DNA from: Sinotaia quadrata | Taxonomy: Eukaryota; Mollusca; Gastropoda; Architaenioglossa; Viviparidae | Direction of reading: 5' to 3' | Length of the DNA stretch: 64,000 bases | Assembly: GCA_028829895.1 (NCBI GenBank) | Contig: CM054179.1 | Location: 72,203,663-72,267,662 of the forward strand | Shown: in pieces, positions 34,860 through 51,300 of the stretch | Numbering within the stretch: the first letter of the stretch is position 1 | Layout of the letters: the number at the start of each line of letters is the position of its first letter | The notes under the pieces: model-generated | Seen by the model: only the letters and a program-made list of their open reading frames with translations | Database searches by the model: none | What the model was told of the DNA's origin: nothing | Made by a program: the position numbers and the translations under genes

Positions 34860-36600
34860 ATCGTTAAATAATTGTCTGTAAACTTCGATGCATGTTTTTA
34901 TTCGTCTTAATTATAATCGCTAAGAACGTAACAGTAACGGGAATGATAAAATAGGAGATTATTCTGAAATATTTTTTAAAAACATGAAAATGTATGTGAG
35001 TGAATGCTATATGTAGATACATCTCAAATACAAATATTTGCAAGTATTAAAACAGACACACCAGATTGAACTTTGACCATAAAAGCTATTACATTTAAAT
35101 AGAGTTATGTAATGTTACTGACTTGTGGGTTCAAACCCACAAACATAACTTTTAATAGCCATTGCGATCCCTGCCTCCAGTGGCTAATATTTATCTGTGC
35201 ACATGACTTACTGTTCGGCTACACTGCTTAATGGAATAATTATCAGAAATAAGATTTTTCGATTACAGGCATTACATCTGACTAACATGAACATCGTGTC
35301 ATGGAGAGATATTTCAAAAGTATACTACACCATAAAGTAATTTTGAAAGGAAGGGTTTAAAAACAAATTACGAGGAATTAGCTATCAGCATGCCATTCAT
35401 TAACACTTTCATTAATTACATACAAGTATACACACTTAGCAAGTGGGTGAAAATTAAAAACAAAAGTACTGAATACACGCATGGTAAATGCGAAATGAGA
35501 AAATGGTAAAAGCAGAGACCAATCGCTCTCTATGACTTACGTGGCAAGGGGGTGATAATTCTGGCCATGTTTTCTAGTCAGCACATTGGAAATTCTTACT
35601 CGTATCCAAAGGGGGTTCAAAAGTTTACAGTTGAGTCCCTAAGGGAAGTAATCCTGTAATGTATGGGTATGACGTATGCTACTATTTCTAAAGTCCTGAC
35701 CTATTCCAATTTCCTTATGTTGCCCCACTTTCGACAGCCTCAGTGACAATACACATTTAGATGACGTAAACACTGGCGGCCTTGAACTTGTGATTCAGTG
35801 ATATATATCAAAACACATTTCGTTATATTATGTGTACTGGCTATTTTCGTTTTACTTCATCCAGGCAAACGTTCGCAGTTACATGATTTTGAGTTTACTG
35901 AGATAATGCAACGTGTCGAGGAAGATTTCACAATACATTCTTTCGTTTGATGCAAGTCAGTAAATCGTGAACATTTTACCACTGACTAAGTGCCCAATCC
36001 GACTCTGAGTTTATCGTGTTCTTTTGCCATTCTGTTAGCATCCATATCCTGCCAGTTTCCTGTCTTGAGACTTGGAGATGTTGGCGCAGTAATATGCACA
36101 CTTTTCTTTTGAAGACTGAATCCGTCAGTTTGGATCAGTATCCGGGTAAGTGGCAATGGCATGCAAACGACCCACCCACCCCCCCAAAAAAAAAAAGAAA
36201 GAAAGAAAGAAAGAAAAAAAACGAACAAAACCAAGAAAACCCAAACAAACAAAATACAGACAGCTCCAAATCAAAATCTAAAATTCACAGACATGATGTA
36301 GCTATCATACTAACTCTCAATTTCCGAGTTTATCTAAAGTAAATTAATTAACGCATTTTTAAAGGATGTGCACTTATAAATAACAAATGCAACAAATTCC
36401 ACTTTTGCCGTAGACCCATTTCCAAAATGTTGGAGGTAAGTCTCTCTCTTGAAGTGATTTTATTTTTCAGCCAGTATTACAAGAATATTTGGGCTTCGGT
36501 AGGCCTATTATGGTAAATCATAAAGGGATTAAACCTACTAATACTTCATTTTAAGTTGAAGGCCCCTGGTCAGAGTGTAGGAGATATGAGTCCAAAACAA
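34860..36600. other. intergenic stretch, no gene recognised
   Basis: AT-rich, with a C-run and GAAA/AAAG tract at 36178-36225. Open frames here are low-complexity. Nothing else identifiable. Confidence 0.5.
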
Positions 36601-36617
36601 ACAGACATTCCGTAATA

Positions 36618-36890
<273 letters not shown>

Positions 36891-37419
36891 ATAACACAAC
36901 AATGACAACAATTTATCTGTAGGCCAGCATAATATCAGGATCACTTCTAACCTTATTTGACTGATATCAGATGACATCTTAGTAGAATTGTTTACTCATT
37001 CGGAGTTTAGAAAATTTATTTTTTATTATTAGGTCAAAATGACTTTGCTTGATTATCAGTAACATATCTGATGGAATTTCCGATTTCTAGTTTGAATATT
37101 CTAATTATACTTTTTAGTCAAGATTTTATCTCTGCTTATCTTAGGATGCAAAGATTCTGTTTCATCAAGAAAGAAAGAAAGAAAAATGTTTGAAAAGACA
37201 GACAGCACTTTGCTGTGCATATGTGGAGACATTACATACACCCTTAGTAACTGTTTGATGGCAGTGTATTTATTACCCGCAAAGCAGACATCTCATGAAC
37301 TGTTTCACTGGGGTATTAATAAATCCGGGAATCTCCGATCTATTCAAGCGCACTATACGCCTATTTTTCATAGGTGTCCTCCACTAAAACAATAGACTGA
37401 TGATCAAATGACAAGATGC

Positions 37420-39043
<1,624 letters not shown>

Positions 39044-39251
39044 ATGGTGAAACTGGTCGGAGTACGCGTGTTGAGGGGTCCGGACTGGGATGATGGTGAC
39101 CAGGACGGTGGGGAAGGACACCTGGGAACTATCACACAGTTGCTTAGGAACCATAAGGTGAACGTCGTTTGGGACAATGGTAACGAGAACACGTACAGGG
39201 CTGGCACTGATGGTAAATGCGATCTACGGATTTTCGACACAGCCCAAGCAG
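39044..39251 (+). CDS. gene 2 exon 1: first MIB/HERC2 domain
   Basis: Encodes MVKLVGVRVLRGPDWDDGDQ and VVWDNGNENTYRAGTDG. Same 208-nt length and phase as gene 1. The 40-odd bases before the ATG are almost identical to gene 1. Intron 1 (39252-41720) holds an unidentified minus-strand coding-like insert and two microsatellites. Confidence 0.85.
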
Positions 39252-41329
39252 GTAAATCAAAAGGAAGTAGATGTTTGAAATTATCAAAATGTCTCTTAGT
39301 GAAGCAGCCTTTCTCTTTCTCTATCATTCATTTCATTAAGATGTAATGTGCAAACCTGATCAATACTGCCAATATGATCAATTTTTACAACAGTTATATA
39401 TCTGTTGATTAGTATTTACCAATAAACACGAAGATTTGCTGTTTTCCCCAAAATGGCAATGTTGTGTGCGTATGATGTGTGTCTGAGTATGGGAATTATT
39501 ATTACCCTAAAGCAATAGGCTACAAAAGCAGTAAGAGAAATTAAGTGTGTAGGGTAGTCGTGTATTTACATTTGGGGTCAAGGTCAAACCCTTCCGTCTT
39601 CTCTTGCTTGCTTAATGTAGGGGGCGCTTCCGACTTCCGCCGTTTTCGCGCTTGGGTGGGGGGAAAGGAGAGGGAGAGGGAGGGGAGTTGCCTTTCTGCT
39701 GCGTGCGTCCGTTGCTAAAATATGTCTGGCCGGCGAAGGCGGACACCAAACTCAGTAATCCGTGAGTTGTAGTTGATGTTCTTCCTGGCGTTGGTGTTGT
39801 TGTAGTCATTCCTGATGTTATGGTGAGGAGGGAGTTGTCTGACAGAGCCCAGGCTAGTAACACACCAGGTCTATATCCAGTGTGTACATGCGCCCGAGTT
39901 GTTTAACCTCCCGACCTCCTCAATGGTGGCGTTGTTGTTGTTGTTGTCGTGGCTGTCCCCGGTGTCCGTTGGGATGTCTAAAGGCGGGCGCTGGTGGCCA
40001 GTACAAATGGTCGAGCAACAGTTGGATCATATCGGTCATTGGATGGTTAAAAATTCCCCAAGAGGGTATTGTTGCCCGTAGTACGACCACTGTTGTTGTT
40101 GTTGTCGTTGATGTTGCGGGTGTTGTTGTTGCCTCCTAATATGTGGTCGTGGGAGCCGTCTTTTCTTTCTTTGGCCCTGTTCTGGTGTTGTTGTTGGTGG
40201 TGTGGGCTGGCATTCTGTTGATGTTGTTGTCGTTGTCGCCGTTGTTGGTGGTCGAGGCGTCGTCGCTGGTATAGGTGGTCGGGGTACGGCCTCTATCTCC
40301 CTTGAAGCCTCGTCCAGAGTGGTATCAACTTTGGCTTTTTCCTGCGCGCTGGCGGCTTTTTGCTGTGTTCTATTTTTGTTTTTCTTCTTCTTTGTTTTAG
40401 TTTTCTCGTTCAAAGCCTGAGTAGATTTTATTTCTGGCGATGGTGGTAATGTCCATATTATGTGTGTATTGCACTCTTGGTCACACATGTCGACAGGTGA
40501 TGTTTGGGTGTCAGTTTCAGCTGTTGATGATTTTTGTTTTTCAACTTGAAAAAAACTTGGTAAAGGAAAAATGCATCACGCGCTCCGCTGTTGTATCTGG
40601 AGCGAAATACACCTTCCAGTAGATTTTCGTATTTTTTTCTAATGTATTTGTTTCCGAATATGGCACTAAGGCAACGAGGTGATAGCCATAGAGAGAAATT
40701 TCCGTGCTCACTGGCTTTGAAGTCAATTTAGTCAAGGCAATCCTTTTGAATGCTTTTCTGTTCATCCGGTCCTGAAAAGGGGAGTAGTGATGGCATTAGA
40801 TCGTGTGAATCTTCTCCCCATGTTACACTCGTGCGTGCTTCTTCGTCGGAGGTCCGATGAGAAGTGTGAAAAAAAGAGTGAAGGAAAAAAGCTTCCGTCT
40901 TCTCGCTGTGTTGTAATATTTTATTTCCTGGGTGCAGACCAGCGATGCCTTCTATTTCTGGAGGAGTTTGGTTTACTTTTGCTTTTTAAATGAAGTGTCA
41001 GCTAATGAATGTAATTTTGTTTTAGAATTCTCCGTGTGCGGCTGGAGTGACAACGGAAAGCAATTGTGACTCACTGACCCTTCTTATTAGGTCTTAAAGA
41101 ATTAGTTTACAAGTATTTTCCCAATTCGAATGTAATTAATAGTGATGGGACGAATGAGATAGATAAGTAATTAACTGATTCTAGTGTTAACGTTTTCTTT
41201 TCATTTGATTTGAATATTGTAAAACTTTGATATTTAAATTTCAAATAGGGATAGGCAATTTTACTCTGTTATAAGCTCTCTCTCTCTCTCTCTCTCTCAT
41301 TCTATCTACCTACCTACCTACCTATCTAC

Positions 41330-41414
<85 letters not shown>

Positions 41415-41610
41415 CGTTCATGTGTGTATGCATACATAAAACATGTATATCTCGTACACATATATACATTCATGCACACATTCACTCATACACACACAAA
41501 TAAACACACTCATGAACTTATGTACATACACATTATTACACACGTATATTCACAGATACACACTAATAAGTAAGCTACATGCATGCACATACCAACATAC
41601 AACATGAACT

Positions 41611-41679
<69 letters not shown>

Positions 41680-42868
41680 TCTATTTCTCTTTTGTACACT
41701 CTAATCTATTCACATTACAGGTGTTCAACACCCGAACCACACTTGCGCTGAATGTGGCGATGTCAATTTTTATGGCACGATGTGGACATGCAATGAATGT
41801 AGCGGAATTGACCTTTGCACTCTTTGCTACTACAACGACAAGCATGACTTACGTCACCAGTTTTTACGAGTGGACGTTTCTGGAACTGCGGGGTAAGTAT
41901 GGCCACCAGTGGGGCTCGTTTACCCTTTCCCCAACCATCAAAAAATGAAATAAATTGTTTAAACAACTCCCTCAGTCTTCGTGACACGTTTACTAAAAGT
42001 ATTGATATATTTATAGATATTTAAGCTGCATATTGACTTCATGTGATGTCTGCAAATAATTAAAGAAATAATCAAGCATTTTACATTTTAAACAAAATGG
42101 GTATTCACTTTTTTTTTTGGCAAAACAACAGTCTTACTAAACACGCTTGCTCTATTCACTCTTGTCAAACTTTCACAACATTGATAGGAAAAATCGGGCA
42201 ACAGTTTAATTTTGATTACTATTAATTCATCTATGTTCCGTTTATCTTCAGACTAATAGTGAAAAAACGAAAAGTCAGCATCAGAATTCGATCAGCAGGA
42301 CTGTTTCCTGGTGCAAAGGTCAAACGCGGCAAGGACTGGATGTGGGGGGACCAGGATGGAGGGCAAGGTTCAGAAGGCGTGGTAGTCGGATTCGAAAATG
42401 CGGCTCCAGATTCTTCGAGAAACGTCTTGCGCGTGGAATGGCCTAACGGCGTTTCAAACAGCTACCGGGTTGGCTATGCAGGTCACGTGGACATCCTGTG
42501 TGTGGAAGAAGAGCCTGGATTTTTTTATTATAGGGACCACCTTCTAGTTTTGGGTAGGTAACCTCAAGAGTTAATTTTTTCAAGTACAGGTTTTTAAGTT
42601 TTTAAGTTTAAATAATTCCACTTAGTAAAAAAAAAATGGTTCTTAAGTAATCTATAGAGATCGCCTTAAAAATACCTCTTGGTGAATAGTAATACAACCG
42701 TTTTTTGTGATTAGACGATATTTTGTACTAACTTAGCTGAAATCCTTTCATTATAGAAATGTTTATTTAATTTTCTTTCTTTCTTTCTTTCTTTCCGTTT
42801 ATTTCCTTTCTTTTTTTTCTTTCCTTTCCTTCCTTCCCTCCCTCCTTCCTTTCTTCCTTCCTTTCTTC

Positions 42869-42924
<56 letters not shown>

Positions 42925-43082
42925 TCATTCATTCATTCATTCTTTCTTTCTTTCTTTCTTTCCGTTTATTTCCTTTCCTTTCTTTTTCTTTCCTTTCCTT
43001 CCTTCCCTCCTGCCTTCCTTCCTTCCTTTCTTCTCTCTTTCTTTCTTCCTTCCTTCCTTCCTTTCTTTCTTTCTTTCTTTTT

Positions 43083-43158
<76 letters not shown>

Positions 43159-45331
43159 AAACGAGCACGATTGTTTTGTTTTTAAGTAATTTCGTAAATC
43201 CCACAGAACATTTCTCCAACTCCTCCAAACCCCCGAATTAAGATACACATGCTTTGACAGTTTTCTTTTGGTAATTTATGGTAATATAATGTAATAGAAT
43301 ATTTCATTTTCCTTATTTTGAGTTTGCTTTTTTGTCTGCAGACACCACTCAGTCTGACGTTCACGAAATTACAAGTGAAACAGAGAAGTCGACTCCAGAA
43401 TCGTCCACGGCGTCATCGGATTCGTCAAAACTATCTTCCGATGTACAGGAAAGGCGAGAAACTAATGTGGAAAGTTCTGACAAGATTTCAACAGACAAAC
43501 AGTCACAATCTAGAGTTGTTATTGAAAGTTCCAGTGGAGAAAGTACGAAAGAGTTCATTGACGCCATCACAAGAAATAGCGTAGCACACGCCACCAGGAG
43601 CCCAGATTCAGAAAGGGAGATAACTTGCGCTAAGAAATCAGACCTTACTAGACCTTCTACGACAGAAAAGGCATCGCGTCAAGGTAAGATTCACTTCCAA
43701 GAAAAGGAAAGAAAAGAGTCACACCTACTCTGCAAGCAAACAAGAGTAAAGCTATGTTTTAAATATATGTTTATTATCACTGGTTCATTTTTTCATTTTC
43801 ACTATAACTGTGGACACTGGTCAGAAACAGCCATTCATTCATACTCATGAATTCAGATAATCAATATATCCTTTAAGTACAAAAATATACAAGTTCGGAT
43901 ACAAAATACAAAACGTTTTATAGACTCTAAAAGTAGTGTATTAGGTCAATGGTTCCTCCTCCTAAGTTAATTACCTGTAGATATATAGGAACGCACTGAA
44001 CGAAGGGGTGTAAAGTAAATGTTTATTAGAGATTTATTACTAATTACTTATTGTCACATGTCATTTCATGGCATTTCAATCCCCGCTCATGACTTGTCTC
44101 CCTTCCTGTCGAGCTTCCAATTCAGATGAAAAAATAACAGCACTAACTTAGTCGTTGCCTTGTGCACTCAATAAATAACCGTCTTCCATTAAAGTTAAAT
44201 AGTTGTGCCTCATCAGTAGCCACTTGAAATGTATGTCATATTGTCAATATTGTCATTTCAACATATGATTCTGTTGTCTTGAACATTTGTCTGTCATATT
44301 GTCAATATTTTGTCATTTCAACTTATCATTCTGTTGTCTTGAACAGTTACCGGCTGATGACTAGCTTGTCCGTACTAGCGGTACTGTAATCCAGTTTGCT
44401 TCCCTTGTGTAGGAGTGATCCTTATAGTAACAGTCCATGTTCAAATCTGTCAAGGACTTTTGTTGATCATAGTACGAAGATAAAGTTATAAATAAAACAC
44501 TACATCCACAACATTGCAAGTGTGGTTATTATAAGTTATATTAACAATACACAATAAAAATAACTTTTTTCTCAACATTACATCATATTCTGCATATACA
44601 GTACAAACATAATGTCCTTGATTTTCATTATAAGCACACTGCAATTTATAAGAAATTCTTATCCAAGCACTTTAAGTGCACTGCTTGCACTTTGGTACAT
44701 TTAAACACACATTCCAATAGCAAAACACGATGCCATTTCTTTAAACGACACTGTCATTGATCTAATGCCTAACATACTGTCATGACAGTAGACTTCCCGT
44801 GAAACACTTTGCGCATATTATGACACTTCATCTTCAAAGTTAATGCCACTTGTACTCATCTACTCTATGATTTCCTACTGACATGTTTGATTTCGAACTT
44901 CACTTACAGTTTCAACCGATTTTTCAGGAAAGATTATTCCACTAGAAGAGTTGAAAGGGAATTTAATGTATTAGAAATGTATAGTGACAAAAATATAAAT
45001 GGACAAAATCAAAACTGAACCGTTCAAAATAAAACCGAGTAAGTAGAAATAAAATAATATATTGTGCTTCGGTATACGAATTAACGATTTTATCTATTGT
45101 TTATGTCAGAATTTGGAACCAGTTCACTTGAACCGAATAAAGACTTACTCGAGGAGAAGAAAACTGAAGACGAGAACGAAGAGTTATCTGTGATTATTGG
45201 AGATTATGTCGCCATTCAGGTCTGGGAAGACAAACTGAAAGAGCTTCAGTCCAATTATGGCGGTTACGTGGAGTACATGTCGAGGGTAAGTTTGCAGTGA
45301 CATTTTCACACACGTACGCACACACACTCAC

Positions 45332-45369
<38 letters not shown>

Positions 45370-48300
45370 AACACACACACACAGAGCATATACTGCAACA
45401 TCAGTGAAATAAACGCAAAGAAAGTTATTCCACATGTATTACCCCACCGTAAGTGGCCATCGCGTTTGTAGATCAGATGTTCTTCGCTGTGAAGGCCAAA
45501 GTAGACTAACTTTAGAGTCCAGCAGATGTACTTGTAAAGGGAATGAACTCATTATGCGCGCATGTAAAATGAGCGAACTCATTATGAACACTGCAACAAT
45601 CTGCAATATACATTTATTTCTGCCTAAATCGCTCAATTACGATCGCATTAGTAAACTGTTTATGGATTCCTGTCTGTTTGAATGCATGCAGTGTTTTCCA
45701 AACTTTCTCGGTTCACGGCGCCCTTAGTATATCAGGACTAATTTCCACGGCGCCCAAAGGAGGGTGAGATGGGGCGTACTTATGGAATGTCTGTCCGCGC
45801 CCTTGTGAGTTAGCCGTGGCGGACACTTTTCGAAAACGTGCTTGCATGTATATTATTCAACTCGATCTAAATTCCGATTTCAACAAATATTCATGTACAT
45901 GTTGTTATATATGTAAGCAAGATCTTTTTGTTTTTGCAATTAAAAGGATAAATTATAAATAATGTATATTTTCAGCTTACACACATACACGAAACCATGA
46001 AAGCTCACGTATATACAAACTAACATATTTTCACACTTTATTGAAAACTTTATACTGCGTACGTGACGGTGAAATAATCAAATTTAGTAATACTCTAGAT
46101 GATAACGAATTTTAGTAAGAGATGGCATGCTAATTATACGAGTAAGACCGCCACTGTTAGTAAGAGACGGGCAGATAATCAGTGACAGAATGATCTATAA
46201 GACTAAGAGATGTGTATAGTGAAAACTACGATTGGAAATGGGGAAATAATCAATATCAGTATGAGATGGGGAGACAATCAATATCAGTAAGATACGGGGA
46301 AGACAATCTATATGGGCGTGAATTGGGGAGATAAAATTAGTATGAAATAACAAGTTGTGTAGCATGTATGCATAATCGACGCATTTAATAATTCGTTATT
46401 TAATTTTGTTTTGTTGTTTATAGACAAACAATGATGAGATTATTTGTGTAGTAGAGTTCCTCCACTAACACAAACACATTCAGTCTTATCTCCCCTTCTC
46501 TACTCGTTACCATTTTCAAAACACTGACGCAACTCACGTACATTTTTATTAAGAGGCAGTCGCTTGTGTTTAGTGCCTGGGCAGAAAGGGAGAAGTGAAG
46601 CTGATTTCCAGACAGAAGGGCGTGGTCGTAAAGTTCACACGTGCTACGTTTCGATTTAACCCAGCAGCATTGATTAAGGTACTGTTGTTGCAATCTAGTT
46701 TTCTTGCCATTGATTAAGGTACTGTTGTTGCAATCTAGTTTTCATGCCATTGATTAAGGTACTGTTGTTGCAATCTAGTTTTCATGCCATTGATTAAGGT
46801 ACTGTTGTAGCAATCTAGTTTTCATGCCATTGATTAAGGTACTGTTGTTGCAATCTAGTTTTCCTGCCATTGATTAAGGTACTGTTGTAGCAATCTAGTT
46901 TTCATGCCATTTATACATGTTCGAAGGTTGTTCGTTCTTTAAGACTACAGTCACATTTCAAAAGTTCGCTACTGCAGATTCATGCTTGTAATTATTGTGT
47001 TTGTGCAATGTAACAGTACATATAAACTGACGTTTATTAACACTCTAGCCTTCGCTTTCTAGGTTAATCACGTCCAGTGCAGACTGTTGTTCTAGGTTAA
47101 TCACGTCCAGTGCAGACTGTTGTTCTTGGTTAATCGTGTTCAGTGAAGACTGTTGTTCTTGGTTAAGATTGTTGGACAATGTTATTTGTGATTCGGTACT
47201 GAATTCTGATTATAGTAGTGATAGTAATTCTATATTAATATGTAGCTATAGTTGTGATATTGACATTACTAGCGATTCTGCATTAATATGTCGATGTAGT
47301 TGTGATCTTGTCAGTACTTGTGATTCTTTATTAATATGTAGCAATAGTTGTGATATTGTTAGTACTAGTGATTATGCATTAATATGTAGGTATAGGTGTG
47401 ATATTGTCAGTGCTGGTGATTCTGTATTAATATGTAGCCATAGTTGTGATATTGTCAGTGCTGGTGATTCTGTATTAATATGTAGCTATTTCATCTTCAT
47501 TCCTACATGGACTATGTGTGTGCATAAGTCCTATGCTAGGAATAAGCTTTGCGTGTATCAGTAAATAGTATCATTGTACTACAACTGTGTCGTGTCCTGA
47601 CCTATATTGTTAAGTACTTTTAAATGCCAACAAGGACACTTTACGTGGCAGCCTATTTCGCCTGCCGACTATTTGGGTAATTCCTACTTACACACTTTTA
47701 ATAAATACATAAAATCTTAGGATTAGGCTTAACTTACTTAAGTTTTACTGAACATACTGTGAAAATAGGAAGTAGGGGCATTAAAATACGGAAGCATCTT
47801 TTCCGTTTATTAAACTTCCTCACGTTCGGGCATAAACGAATGTAGCTTTTATATTTATTTAATAAGTCTGGGCGAAATTAAATTATCAGTGGCTTCTATG
47901 ATCCTCACAGACATGTTTATAATATTGCGGTTATTAGTTAGCCTGTTTTATATCATTTCTGAATGTCTGTGTAATTCTTCTGGCACTGTGTGACAGATTC
48001 CAAACCTAAAGGAAGGAGATATTGTGCGCATTCTGCGAGACGTTGAGAAGGTCAAGGTCCTTTGTGAAAGAGTGAATTGGAATAACGCTATGAAAGAGGT
48101 ATATTTGATGATCATTTGAATCTAAATACTACGGTCACAACGTGTAGTAGTTGTGGGAGAAGGGTGGGGATAGATGAGCTTCAGCAATGAAACAACTTCA
48201 TGCATTCGATAAGGGTTCAAGATGCAACATGGAATCTGTACTTCTTGTTATAGAGAGAGTAGACTAAGGCTCTATGCCAGGAAAACAGAATGTGGTCAAA

Positions 48301-51300
48301 GAGGTGGATAAAATACTTTTGTCTTCTAAATTTAGATCAACATTGATAATATTTGTAAGATAGCGTATATTAGAAACAATTATCTGACATGATGAACTTT
48401 ATAACCTCTCTTTTGTATTCCAGTCTTATTTTCTTATCAATTCAATGAACATTGAAACGTAGAATTTAAATCAATTTGTCAGACAATCAATCAATCAATC
48501 AATCAATCAAAGTTTCAAAATCTTAACTCGCTATTTATGGGCAAAATATGAATAATGAGTGAAACGAAGCACATGATAATAATTATCATACCTGCCAGTA
48601 TATTTGATACAAGAAAATAAAAATGGCAGTCCACTTGAAAATGTAGCCTTTGGAGTGTTTTGGCCAATAGTACAGTGATTTTTGCAGACGCTCGGAAAGG
48701 TAGGTCGTGTTGTTAAAGTCACCGACGAAGCAGTTCGTGTCAGCTTTGGCAGTACATCGTACTGGTACAATGGAGCCTGCTGCCTGCCTGCACCCGGCGA
48801 AACACCCGTGTCAGATCTAACAGGTAAGAAGTGGAGCCGGCTTTACTACTCGTGTATAGTATGTTTCTGTTAACGTTCAATGGAAAGAAGTCAATGAATT
48901 AATACTACTCGTGTATAGTACGTTTCTGTTAACGTTCAATGGAAAGAAGTCAATGAATTAATATAATGAGGATAAAATCCTCCTAGAAGAAAGTATTCTG
49001 AAGGATACAAATAAACAAGAAATTGAGCAAAGTCCTGACATAAGATTGTAAAGAAAACTAACATGCGCAGCCAAAGACTCATAGCTTATCGATTACTCTG
49101 AGATTGATGCTCTTATCGAGCGATGGTATATTGTGCAGTATTTATATTAAACTTAACAGCTGTCTTCCTACAAACAGTCTGAAAGTGTTCAAGACAACAG
49201 ACACACTCAAAAAAATCTTTCACCAATGGCAAGTATCTTCGACGATTTCTTTTATTTGGCGCAAAATACGTCTATCACGTGACTCGTAACGGTAAAAGCA
49301 GGGATAATGAGCGAATAGACTTAATGCCGAGTTCAGCTACTTTACGAAAAGATTCGAATGCGGCTTAGTTTTAGAGATGGAGTTTAAAATAGGGACACTT
49401 ATAGGGATGGAGTTTAGAACGGGGGCACTATTAGGGTAGGAATTTAGAACAAAGGCACTTTTAGGGATGGAGTTTAAAATAGGGAAACTTATAGGGGTGG
49501 AGTTAGAACGGGGTCACTATTAGGGTAGGAATTTAGAACAAGGACACTTTGAAATGAAATACAATGAACAATGTAAATTCTTAAATACGGTGCTGAGGTA
49601 ACAGTTGTGACTAAAATTAGAAAAAAACATGCCGTGTAAACAGTTCTTTCTAACCCGTTTTATAATCTGTCTGGTAAGATAGACATAAATGCAGAAGCAC
49701 AACATATAGTTCATTAATTCATCTATCCGTCCCTACATCCATCCATCCATCTATCTATAATCGTCCTTTTAGAGATCTAATTTCATGATGTATTCTGTTT
49801 CACAGACAACGATGACGTCAAAATATTGTACCGTGTTTTGAGAAGAGCTGTGGGTAGCGAAAGCCAGTCGGGGTCAAGCCAGTTGGAGTCAGCCCAACTG
49901 TTTCATGCCATTCACCAAGGCAACAATGACGTTGTGAGGGCCATGTGTGAAGCTGACAAGAGCCTTGTAAGCCTGCTATTTGTGTAACGCATAACGACTA
50001 CCATATCAAGTATCGCCTTCAGAAACAGATTCGAGACATGTTATTCATTTGTCATAGCGACTTCCGCTCCAATTATAAATCTTGGCAATATACGTAATTT
50101 CGTAAATTTAAACCGATTGGTTTTAAAATTAAAACAGTGAGATTAATTGTATTGAGAAACTGCTAAATGGTAAATAATGATCAAAAGATGACGTTTTCAA
50201 AACCTTCAAGACAAAAATAAATCGGTACCAAGACTATAGATTGTTACCAAGACAATAGAGCCTTTATAAGGACGATAGAGTCGCTACCAGGACATAGAGT
50301 CTGTCACAAAACGAGTAGGCTCGTTACAAGCCGACCCGAGCTGAAGTTAGAGATGCAAGGGGTGAAGTCTATTTTTAGCCTGCTCCGGTGCACCTCCAAG
50401 AAAAGCCCGTGACGTGTGCCAGTACTACGTCGCGTCAAGTTGTTACATAGACACACATGACACACACCATTGATGTTTGGGTGGGGCCCAATTTATTAGT
50501 GTCATGCCAAGGAACGTTTTATTGGCGGTGTGTGTTGTGAGTGTGTATCATAAATGTGAATAAATGGACGAACAGACGAACGGTGCAAAACAATAGTACA
50601 AATTCTTTCGTCCCTCTCAAAAATTATGAATAACAAGAGAGTTGAAAGATGTTTAAATCAGGTTATTTATTCCCGATTTAAAAGGGGCACTACTCTTTCG
50701 CACAGTGATTAATCATTCATTCAACTTTCCAATGTCATACACTCTGTGGGAAATAAGGGGAGATGAAAATGATGAAATTCAAAATATAAAATAAAGATTA
50801 ATTACACAATTCTTATGCGGCAAATGGGGCCGCTTTAACAATAGTTGACATGTAAAATAAGCATTACTTTTAACATTAGAGTTCTTATTTTGCAAACGAT
50901 ATAATAGTGTTCATTTTCTTAAGAGTCCTAGACTTAAGTATGTGCGCGTTAGCCGTGCTAATGATTACTCACTATTAATGTCAGAGTTCCAAGGAGATGA
51001 CGTAATCTCACACGTCACTTATAAGCGGCACTTCAAAGTGAAGACGGGACGCAATTGAGGCGTCGCATTACAGGTGAAGATTCTGCAGAATCTAGGCACC
51101 ACTTTCAGATTATCACTGGGGAGAAATCTGAAATTTAGCTGACTGTTGTCAGCCTCGATAATTATCGTTGTACCGGTTGTCGTGGAAACGGACATCCCAA
51201 CGACGTTTAGCATTATCGGGTAGAGTCGTCCAGTGGGATGTGTCGTCGCATTACATTGAGTGTAGAAATCCGGGTATCTGTAAGATTTGACCTCGGTGCT

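Noticed and set aside
35120..35150. GTGGGTTCAAACCCAC palindrome resembling a tRNA B box
   Set aside because: No A box, acceptor stem or cloverleaf around it; not supportable as a tRNA or SINE.
42711..43248. Lys-Glu-Arg-rich minus-strand frames
   Set aside because: Translation of a CTTT/CCTT microsatellite in intron 3 of gene 2.
47136..47564. 142-codon Cys/Ser/Asp-rich frame
   Set aside because: Derived from a 48-bp minisatellite (a multiple of three) within intron 6 of gene 2.
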